Shown: in pieces, positions 25,401 through 37,400 of the stretch | How the letters are laid out: every line of letters begins with the position of its first letter | Position numbering within the stretch: position 1 is the first letter of the stretch | NCBI GenBank assembly: GCA_035048485.1 | Contig: CM068589.1 | Span: 7,620,224 to 7,684,223, forward strand | Origin: Pteria penguin | Lineage: Eukaryota; Mollusca; Bivalvia; Pterioida; Pteriidae | Direction: 5' to 3' | Length of the DNA: 64,000 bases | The notes under the pieces: model-generated | Told to the model about the DNA's origin: nothing | Databases searched by the model: none | The model's input: the letters and a program-made list of their open reading frames with translations, nothing else | Program-made: the position numbers and the translations under genes

Positions 25401-28400
25401 GGGACTTTGGCCTGAAGGAGGGACAGAAATGTGTTGTCATCTTACCTGACTCGGTCCGAAATTACATGTAAGTTATGTCACTGGACTTCGTTAACATTAA
25501 TTCTATTATATCTATGAACAGATTCTTGGGATCTTATTGGCTGATAGCTCAACATTAAAAAACCTCTGTTGACTGAAGTATGTTGTGACGGTTCATGTCC
25601 TAGAAAATTGTCAGGTGTAGAAGTCACGATAGGGTCATTATTCAATAAATAATGACTAGTGAATACATTGTCTGTATTAATAACACAATGAAATACTCCT
25701 GTTGAGGTCATTAATGGCCAAATAATGACCCTCATTCTGACACTGGCAGTAATCTGACCTCAGCCTATGACCTTGGTTTGATCAAACCATCTTGATTGCC
25801 AGGTCTCAGGTCATTATTACACCACTATGACCTCATGGGGGGTAAGTATTGAAATAAATTAGGAATTATGTAAGTCATGCCACCTGATTTATTCAGAACT
25901 TATCAGTATGTAATGAATGTTATTTCACCTGATTTGGCCAGGAATTGTATGAAAGTAATGACATGTTTTAATTTGAATTATATCTAAGTTTGAGAAATTG
26001 AATTTTGATGTCTGGAGCAGAATACTATTGTTTTTAGTTTTGTGTATAGTTTTGAAAAAAATGGAGTGACATTATTAAAATGTCTCAAAATATAATTTAC
26101 TATTTGAAAATAAATTTGGAAAACTGATTATAATTCATTTTACTTAAAAGAAATATATATGTCTGAAAGGAAGTTGTCTGCTTTAAGAGTTCTGTAGAAT
26201 TAAACAGGTAATATACAGAAATGCATTTACAATTGTTTCTGGCTGCTCCTCTTATATATGATCTGAAATAATACCTTGCTTTTATATGCCTGCCGTTAAC
26301 CTTTAGTATACATTTCATCTGACCTTGACCTCTATTACAGGACCAAGTACTTGAGTGATGACTGGATGAGCCAGAGAGATTTCTTAGTGTCGGATAATGA
26401 TGTGGCACCCCGTGTAGAATGGTGAGTATGTTGTTAGCTGTACCAGTAGAGTTTCCCACACATCAGGGCCTCTAGTTATCCATTGTTAGCTGTACCTGTA
26501 GAGTTTCCCACACATCAGGGCCTCTGGTTATCTCTGTGTGCTAGGCTCAGTGGTCTAACCAGCATGATTGTGAGAGAAGATTTGGTGTTTCATTTATGGG
26601 AAATTTTGCATTGTTATTAATTTTTCTTACTTTGTGTCCTCAATTTTATCTTCCGAAAATGAATAGTGTAAGAAAGCTCAAAAGTCATCATATAGTCATT
26701 ATATAAAAGGTCAAAAATCGTACATAAGACACATAAATGGTCAAAAGTCATAATATACATAAAAGGTCAAAAACTGTATATAAAAAAATAAAAATCTTAG
26801 TATACATAAAGGGTCAAAAGTCATACATCAAAGGTTAAAGTCTTAATATACATAAAGGTAATAAGTCATAATATACATAAAAGGTCAAATGCCATAATAT
26901 ACATAAAAGATCATAAATCATTATAAACATTCAAGGTAAAAGTCTTAATATACATAAAAGGTAAAAATATGAAATAGATAAAAGGTAAAAAGTTATACTA
27001 CACATAGAAGGTAAAAACAATAATATACATGAGAGGTATCTTGCTGGTTTCTTAAATTTGTTGAAAAGCAATTATTGTATTGAAAGAAAGCTTGACATTC
27101 TTTTCAAAAATAATTTCTGCAAAACATACCCTTCATAAAAATTTCTTGATCCATTATAACATATTAATTTTACCAAGGTCAAATCTGAAAAAAATAACTA
27201 TTTTATGTCCCTATCAAGATGCAAATGCATACAATGTCTTGTTCCTTTTTCCTGTATCGTCTAAAATATACAGAAGTCATGGCCCCTGAGGGCATTTGTG
27301 TTTTTCGAGTGCTTCTTATTTACTTGTTTTTTACTTGCACTGAATTGGGAACTTGGAAACCTGGTTTCACCTTTGACCTTCAGGTGTCCATGAATGTCCA
27401 CTGTGGTACATTGTTATGACTGTCGTAATCACACTACACTAGTTATTGTAGAATCTTACGTTGATTTAAAAATTATTTTAACCTAATTTTTATTTATTTG
27501 GAATAGCAGTTCGGATCAGTCCAGGTTAGTGTTTTGACTCTCACCTAACTCTATGGTATTGTAGATTTGCTCTGGCTTTACACATACTCCTCACATGTCT
27601 GTCTAGTTTTCAACATTCGTAACATTTCACTTACATGTGTATCGAAATCCATTTTTCATGTTTTGGTGACATAGTTTATTTTCATGATGATTCAAAATTT
27701 CTAATCTTCATCATCGTCATAAAATGTAATTTTTGAAAATCTAATACTTGTAAATTAATATAGCTGCTGATTTCCATAAATTTGAATATAAATGCTGGTA
27801 AATATAACCTGTAAATAATTCAAACTGATTGACGACATCCTGACTCAGATTCTATAAGAGATAAAATCTGAACTCCTGGAGGGAGATGCTCAGAACTGTA
27901 ACCACAGCTTTAGCTTACAAGTGGTTGAATTTGGACTTCTTTTAAATGTTTATTATGTTTATTATTATTTCTATTTAATGTTTATTATGAAAGAACTTTT
28001 TTTTATATCTAATCGGTAAGTATATTCACAATAAATGTATATAGTGATTTTACAATTCAGTTTTTTGCACTTCAAACTTGTATTGCTGATCAGGTTAACT
28101 GTTGGTTAGTGTGTTTAAATTGGCTTCTGATTGCTGTTCACCAATGCGAAACTGTTACCTTGAAGTTGACTCCCTGAAGTTCAGATATATTGAGTCGTCA
28201 CTGAAGTACGAGTTACTAAAATCCATCACATTTTGTTATTTATTAACTGTTGTGCGTCCTCTGTGAGTTTTCATACTGAATCTGTGATAATCCACCAAAC
28301 ATATCAGTCACAGAAATCATCTTTTTATCTTTGTAGTGAAATCTTTCAGGAATACCCAAATTAAAGAATTCTGAATTCTTTGCTGTCCTTTGTATCCTAT

Positions 28401-31400
28401 TATTAATTACCTCATTAATATGTGACACATTTGATGGCTTTACACTTCACTACATATCGCTCATTAATATGTGACACATTTGATGGCTTTACACTTCACT
28501 ACATATTGCTCATTTCTAAGACAACTAAGACTGTATTACTTGGGGTGATGACAATATAGTGGTGTATTTACAGTTTATTGTCACACCTGTCTGATATTCA
28601 TTTCCTTGTCAACTAGGAGTGTATTACCTGGGGTGATGACAATGTAGCAGTGTATTTACAATTTATTTTCACACCTGTTTGATATTCATTTCCTTGTCAG
28701 CTAGGAGTGTATTACCTGGGGTGATGACAATACAGTGGTGTATTTATAGTTTATTATCACACCTGTCTGATATTCATTTCCTTGTCAGCTAGGAGTGTAT
28801 TACCTGGGGTGATGAGAATGTAGCAGTGTATTAACAGTTTATTTTCACACCTGTCTGATATTCATTTCCTTGTCAGCTAGGAGTGTATTACCTGGGGAGA
28901 TGACAATGTAGGGGTGTAATTACAGTTTATTTTCACACCTGTCTGATATTCATTTCCTTGTCAGCTATGAGTGTATTACCTGGGGTGATGACAATATAGT
29001 GGTGTATTTGCAGTTTATTTCCACAACTGTCTGATATTCGTTTCCTTGTCAGCTAGGAGTGTATTACCTGGGGTGATGACAATGTAGCAGTGTATTAACA
29101 GTTTATTTTCACACCTGTCTGATATTCATTTCCTTGTCAGCTAGGAGTGTATTACCTGGGGTGATGACAATATAGTGGTGTATTTGCAGTTTATTTTCAC
29201 ACCAGTCTGATATTCATTTCCTTGTCAGCTAGGAGTGTATTACCTGGGGTGATGACAATGTAGCAGTGTATATTGCAGTTTATTTTCACACCTGTCTGAT
29301 ATTCATTTCCTTGTCAGCTAGGAGTGTATTACCTGGGGTGATGACAATATAGTGGTGTATTTGCAGTTTATTTTCACACCTGTCTTATATTCATTTCCTT
29401 GTCAGCTAGGAGTGTGTTACCTGGGGTGATGACAGTGTAGCAGTGTATATTGCAGTTTATTTTCACACCTGTCTGATATTCATTTCCTTGTCAGCTAGGA
29501 GTGTATTACCTGGAGTGATGACAATACAGTGGTGTATTTGCAGTTTATTTTCACACCTGTCTGATATTCATTTCCTTGTCAGCTAGGAGTGTATTACCTG
29601 GGGTGATGACAATATAGTGGTGTATTTACAGTTTATTTTCACACCTGTCTGATATTCATTTCCTTGTCAGCTAGGAGTGTATTACCTGGAGTGATGACAA
29701 TATAGTGGTGTATTTACAGTTTATTTTCACACCTGTCTGATATTCATTTCCTTGTCAGCTAGGAGTGTATTACCTGGGGTGATGACAGTGTAGCAGTGTA
29801 TTAACAGTTTATTTTCACACCTGTCTGATATTCATTTCCTTGTCAGCTAGGAGTGTATTACCTGGGGTGATGAGAATGTAGCAGTGTATTTAGAGTTTAT
29901 TTTCACACCTGTCTGATATTCATTTCCTTGTCAGCTAGGAGTGTATTACCTGGGGTGATGAGAATGTAGCAGTGTATTTACAGTTTATTATCACACCTGT
30001 CTGATATTCATTTCCTTGTCAGCTAGGAGTGTATTACTTTGGGTGATGACAATGTAGCAGTGTATTTACAGTTTATTATCACACCTGTCTGATATTCATT
30101 TCCTTGTCAGCTAGGAGTGTATTACTTTGGGTGATGACAATGTAGCAGTATATTTACAGTTTATTTTCACACCTGTCTGATATTCATTTCCTTATTATAG
30201 TTATGCTGATGCTGACACTGCTGATTCAGTTATAGACAATGACAGTGATAAAAGCTATGAACGTGACAGCAGTAAATTAACAAAATTTCATAGAATTTGT
30301 ATGACGTGTACCGATTTGTATAAGTGTATTAAGAAACCTGCATGATGTTCCTTATCGTAGCATCCTTAGTGATATTGCTATGTTGTTCATTTTATATGGC
30401 ATTCTTTAAACTAGATACACAGAGATAAAAATTGATGTTACGCCGCCTCAGTGGTAAGGACAACCATCTATCCTCAATATATGCTGATGTTTTATTTAGA
30501 TTCCTGAATGCAGTTTATTTACTTCAATTAAACTTCAATTAATCATAAACTGCACCATGTTGTATGTTTTTTAGCCCTGGAATATGTATTGGATCCTTAT
30601 TGTATTACATATATACACAGTTACAAGTCATGTTATCTAAAACTTTGACCAACAATGATTTCTGGTTTGGTTTTCTCAGATTTTACTGTTTTCTGAAGAC
30701 CCACTCTTACCATGCTCTAATATTGATAGCTCATGAGCCTTTTGTTTTTGTCCTGCCTGTTTGTTTGTTAGTTTGTCTGTTGACGACTTTAACATTGGAC
30801 ATAACTTTTCAATCATATCAGTGAGAGTTCTCAAATTTTTCACACGTGTTCTTTTTGGCAAGGCCTTTTAATTTGTAGCCAGGTTATGACCTTGAACTTC
30901 AGGTTTGACTTACATTTCAAACAATAAATCCATGGAAGAAACTTTTGTACCATGAGAGCTCTGATATTTCACACATGTGTTCATCGTGTGTGTACTGTTC
31001 TCACTGATACAGTAATTGATGACCTTGTGACCTTGACCATCTTGTTTGATCTGTAGTTCCAAAAATGCTCACCTTAGCCATAATATTTGAATCATAGGAA
31101 GTAAGAGTTTCATATTGCACACATGTGTTCCAGGTTCTAAGACTTTCCATTGATACCATGATTTATGAACTTGTGACCTTGAGTGTCAAATTTGGCCTAT
31201 TTTTAAAGAATATTCTCATAAATAAATTTTTTTCCCTAAGGCATGTAGTGTTTCAAGTGTTTTTATGCCCCAGAGTGATAGATCAAGGGCATACTTTTTT
31301 TGACCTGTTTATCTGTTTGTTTGAATGTCTGTCTGTTGACAGCTTTTACCTTCACCATAACTTTTGAACCATGATAGATAGAGACTTCATACTTGGCATG

Positions 31401-34400
31401 TATACTCCCCAAATAAAGGTTTTTCAAATTACACCAAGGTCATTGACCTCATTACCTTGACCTTGACCTTTCACCTACATTTTTTTCATCTTTATCTTTT
31501 TTTTCTTTACTTTTAATATAACTATAATCTGTTTCATTTTACTTATGTTTTTATGATGTGCATGTATTATAATATACCAACATACCTCGTACTGGTAATA
31601 TTGTCTGTTATTACGGAAGAAATGTTGGTTGATTCTTGTTTTACGTCACACTGTAATTAAAGCACTGATATTGTGACGGCATCTGTCCGATGCAGTGCAC
31701 AGAAATTAAGACATACAGACCCAACTGAATAAATGAGGGATTTTTTTTTTTGCACCATTGCTATCAAAACTGAGAACCATGCTTTCACAAGCATCTAATG
31801 ATTAAGCTATGCTGTGTTTTCAATTGTTTGTATTGTTTTGTTGAATATTTGGTAGATTGGTAAAATGAAGTCTTAACATTTTGCTTCAGTGCTGTTTTTA
31901 ATCAGATCTACTATAAGCATGTATTTTGAGGTGAGTTTTAAAAATCTGATAAATAGCAATGTGCTGTATATCAGTAACAGGAATGAACAAGGATATACAA
32001 ATCTGATAAGTAGCAAATTGTTGTGTATCAGAATCTGATAAGTAGCAGACTGCTGTATATCAATAACAGGAATGAACAGGGATATGAAAACATAAGATTT
32101 TTATTTCCCCATTCATTCCTGTTATTGATATTTTATTTCCCTGTTCATTCTTGTTACTGATATATCAGTAACAGGAATGAATAGGGAAATAAAAATCTAA
32201 TAAGTAGCAATCTGCTGCATATCACTAATAGGAATGAACAGAGATATAAAAATCTGATAAGTAGCAGTCTGCTGTATATCAGAACAGGAATGAACAGGGA
32301 TATAAAACTCTGATAAGTAGCAAACTGTATCAGAAACTGATAAGTAGATAAATGCTCTTTATCAATAAAAGAAATGAACAGTAATATGAAAACATCAGAT
32401 TTTTATTTCCCTATTCATTCCTGTTACTGATATTGTATTTCCCTATTCATTCCTGTTCCTGATATTTTATTTCCATGTTCATTCTTGTTACAGATATATC
32501 AGTAACAGGAATGAATAGGGAAATAAAAATCTGATAAGTAGCAATCTGCTGTATATCAGTAACAGGAATGAACAGGGATATAAAAATCTGATAAGTAGCA
32601 ATCTGCTGTATATCAGTAACAGGAATGAACAGGGATATAAAAATCTGATAAGTAGCAATCTGCTGTATATCAGTAACAGGAATGAACAGGGATATAAAAA
32701 TCTGATAAGTAGCAATCTGCTGTATATCAGTAACAGGAATGAACAGAGATATAAAAATCTGATAAGTAGCAATCTGCTGTATATCAGTAACAGGAATGAA
32801 CAGGGATATAAAAATCTGATAAGTAGCAGTCTGCTGTATATCAGTAACAGGAATGAACAGGGATATAAAAATCTGATAAGTAGCAGTCTGCTGTATATCA
32901 GTAATAGGAATGAACAGGGGTATAAAATCTGATAAGTAGCAATCTGCTGTATATCAGTAACAGGAATGAACAGGGAAATAAAAATCTGATAAGTAGCAGT
33001 CTGCTGTATATCAGTAATAGGAATGAACAGGGGTATAAAATCTGATAAGTAGCAATCTGCTGTATATCAGTAACAGGAATGAACAGAGATATAAAAATCT
33101 GATAAGTAGCAGTCTGCTGTATATCAGTAACAGGAATGAACAGGGAAATAAAAATCTGATAAGTAGCAGTCTGCTGTATATCAGTAACAGGAATGAACAG
33201 GGATATAAAAATCTGATAAGTAGCAGTCTGCTATATATCAGTAATAGAAATGAACAGGGGTATAAAATCTGATAAGTAGCAATCTGCTGTATATCAGTAA
33301 CAGGAATGAACAGGGGTATAAAATCTGATAAGTAGGAATCTGTTGTATATCAGTAACAGGAATGAACAGGGGTATAAAATCTGATAAGTAGCAATCTGCT
33401 GTATATCAGTAACAGGAATGAACAGGGGTATAAAATCTGATAAGTAGGAATCTGTTGTATATCAGTAACAGAAATGAACAGGGATATAAAAATCTGATAA
33501 GTAGCAGTCTGCTGTATATCAGTAACAGGAATAAACAGGGAAATAAAAATCTGATAAGTAGCAAGTTGCTGTATATCGGTAACAGGAATGAACAGGGATA
33601 TAAAAATCTGATAAGTAGCAAACTGCTGTATATCAGTAATAGGAATGAACAGGGAAATAAAAATCTGATAAGTAGCAATCTGCTGCATATCAGTAACAGG
33701 AATGAACAGGGAAATAAAAATCTGATAAGTAACAAACTGCTGTATATCAGTAATAGGAATGAACAGGGGTATAAAATCTGATAAGTAGCAATCTGCTGTA
33801 TATCAGTAACAGGAATGAACAGGGAAATAAAAATCTGATAAGTAGCAATCTGCTGTATATCAGTAACAGGAATGAACAGGAAATAAAAATCTGATAAGTA
33901 GCAATCTGCTGTATATCAGTAACAGGAATGAACAGGAAATAAAAATCTGATAAGTAGCAATCTGCTGTATATCAGTAACAGGAATGAACAGGGAAATAAA
34001 AATCTGATAAGTAGCAATCTGCTGTATATCAGTAACAGGAATGAACAGGGAAATAAAAATCTGATAAGTAGCAATCTGCTGTATATCAGTAATAGGAATG
34101 AACAGGGAAATAAAAATTTGATAAGTAGCAATCTGCTGTATATCAGTAACAGGAATGAACAGGGATATAAAAATCTGATAAGTAGCAATCTGCTGTATAT
34201 CAGTAACAGGAATGAACAGGGAAATAAAAATCTGATTAGTAGCAATCTGCTGTATATCAGTAACAGGAATGAACAGGGATATAAAAATCTGATAAGTAGC
34301 AAACTGGCTAACTGCTGTATATCAGTAATAGTAATGAAGAGGGAAATAAAAAAGAAAACTAGGGAAAGCAGTCCCTTAAGAATGGGCAAAGTTTATTTTA

Positions 34401-37400
34401 TAATGATTGTTATCACTCTTCAGTTTTCTTATTTATATGTTTTGATGAAAACTACTTCAGAATGATGATCTAGTTGATCTCAGTTCTAGCTTCAGACATC
34501 TCAGAGAATTCAGTTTATCAGCATATACAGAGTTTCATTTGCATAATAATCTTAGAATTCAGATTTATTTTTGTTGAACAAGAAAATTTCCACTGTTTAT
34601 TCTGACTGAACAAGAGAAAAAAAAATAAACAAAACTCATTGTAAAACAATCTCCTTCCACAAAACAAAAAATTGTCCAAGTAACTGGTTGACCCTGTTTA
34701 CATCTTTAACTTTTTGGAAAAAAATAAAATTGGTCAAAGCCAGATTGATGTTACATAGTGGTTTTCATACTTCATCAGTGTTTTATTAATAAAAATAGTT
34801 ATGCAAATGTTTTGATAAATGTATGAACATGTGTTGTGACATTCTATTGTGAGGAAAGTATTTTGATATATGTCATATCAAGAATTAAGCATATCACTAT
34901 TGTCCCTGTCTGTGTGGTAGGAGTCACAGGTTGAGGAAAGTGGATGACAGAAGCCATGTGTCCCTTTGAACCCTTTAGTTTAATATTATTTAAGCGTTGA
35001 AAAATATTCTATTGAGAAATAGTAAGCATGTTTTAAGAAAATCTAAAGAAATGAAAGGTGCCATGTGCATTTTCATTGAATATTTCATTGCTTATCTTGT
35101 TTATTGTGTGACAACGTAAAGATGTTGTACTACACCTTGACTTACCATACTCCTAATGCAAGAAGATTTACCTACGTAAATTTTGTTGTTTTGAACCTTA
35201 TGTTCATTTTCCGTTGATATAGTATAAATCTTTGGCAGTGTTACTGATTCACATGATAGTTCTGGCAATCTGAAGGTACCAAGAACAGAGAGGATGGAAG
35301 AAAGAGCAATGAGATGTCCCACGGTTGTTATACATTGTACTCCCAGTCAACAAGGCTAAGGGGATGTAGGAATCAGTTTGTCTGTCTGTCTGCCCATCTT
35401 GATAATAAGATTTAAAAGTTACTTTTTAAAGTATGCGATTTCAAGTGTAAATAAGACTTGCCTACATTGTACAACTTAGGGTGCGGATGCATGGTATGCT
35501 TCAGAGGCCAAGCTTGACTTAACATTTCATGCATGAGCAATCAAATTTGAAAGTTAAAAAAGAACCGAAAGTTAAAGATATCATAGAGGCACCATTGAGA
35601 GTTAACTTCAGTTTCAGCTTAACACAGTATTAGGAGTGCATATATAGTCAGCTGAAATTGCTTAAGATGCTCTTCTTGACTCGGATTTTATGCATGAGCT
35701 ATTTGGTTTCATTTCCCGCTGTGAAAATATTTTCCTTGTAGGTAGCAGCCTAACACTTTGCTGCTGCAGGGTATTTGTTTCGTTTAAATTCTTTGTCACA
35801 TCACACCAATATCATTTCACTTCTGTTATGACAGCATTTACCAGAAGTTTTAACATAGAGGGAGGAGAAAGGTACCTTGAAAGGACATAGTCATAGCACT
35901 TATTCTATCATAAAAAAATACTCAACAAAATCTAAAGAAATTTTACTCTTACTTGAAGGTGGTGGCACCTTAATGTTAGTGCATTGAAACTGAGAGCACC
36001 ACTGACGGTGACCCCCACTGTTACCATACAAGAAACACTGGACCTGTTGAACCAAGAGGGCTTTGACCAAGTACCGGTTGTCAACGAAACAGGGTAGGTA
36101 TACATATCATGATATTTTCTGCATGAATCAAAGGATTTGTGCCAAGTGTCAGTGTGGTGCCTGCAGTTTCTGGCAGAGGTTCTTTATAATGTTTCTGTAG
36201 CATTATTATACACCTATTCTGATATGTGGCAGTGACAATTCTTGTACTGTGTCAGTATACACCTTTAGTCAGTTGCTGCCATTGTATGTAGCAGTAACAA
36301 GATATACCACACATTTTGTGTTGCTCTTATATTAAATTTTGATATAATTATGTTTTATATTGTTCTATATTAATTTCTATGGTTCAAAATGAAATATTAT
36401 TTCTTTTTTCTGGTAGGGATATTTTAGGAATGGTAACCGTTGGCAATATGATGTCACAGGTAGTAAAATCTAAAGTCAAAGTATCTGATCCTGTATCAAA
36501 AGTGATGTACAAACAGTTCAAAAAGGTCAGTATGTTTTATTTATTCTTAATTCACACTGATTACAGAAACACTGTTGAGGCCATGATAAAAACATTGCTG
36601 GATTCTCATTCAACTTTTAAAAAAATTTGGTACGGGATGGGGAAGGGTGAATTTAATTTTTCTTTTAAATGGAATTAGACAGTTTTTAGCTCTACTGGTC
36701 TCGACCAGTCGAGCTCATGCGATGGTCCTTTGTCCGTTGTCCGGCCGTCCGGACGTCCGTCCGTAAACAATTTTTTGTTCCCTCTTCTCCTCTGAAGGTA
36801 TATACCCCAGAGACCTTATTATGGGTTCTTCTTGTTGGGTAGGTGGTCTAGTTGTGCATGTGCAATTTTGGTCCAGTTCCGACCCCTTGGGGGCCCACAA
36901 AAGGGCGTGGTCCCAAAATCTTGTTCCCTCTTCTTCTCTGATTGTATATATCCCAGAGACCTAATTATGGTCTCATCATGTTTTGTAGCTGGTCTAGTTG
37001 TGCATGTGCAATTTTGGTCTGGTCCGGACCCCCTGGGGCCCCTACAAAAGGGGCGTGGTCCCAAAATCTTGTTCCCTTTTCATTTCTGAAGGTATATATC
37101 ATAGAGACCTAATTATGGTCTCATTTTGTTATATAGGTGGTCTAGTTGTGCATGTGCAATTTTGGTACGGTCCGGACCCCCTGGGCTCCCAGAAAGGGGC
37201 GTGGTCCCAAAATCTTGTTCCCTCTTCTATTCTTAAGGTATATGTCCCAGAGACCTAATTATGGTCTCATCATGTTTGGTATGTGATCTAGTTGTGCATT
37301 TATTATTTTGGCCTGGTCCGTCCCCCCCTGGGGTCCCACAAAAGGGCGTGGTCCCAAATTCTTGTTCCCTCTTCTATCCTTAAGGTATATGTCCCAGAGA

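Noticed and set aside
28512..34350. CRISPR-like regular repeats
   Set aside because: The units are contiguous without unique spacers, lie in an intron of an animal gene and vary gradually, as minisatellites do.
33350..34465. Long open frames on both strands with 19-residue repeats ([19 protein letters not shown] and related)
   Set aside because: They are translations of a 57-bp intronic minisatellite; openness follows from the unit having no stop in those frames, and no start, signal or splice context supports a protein.
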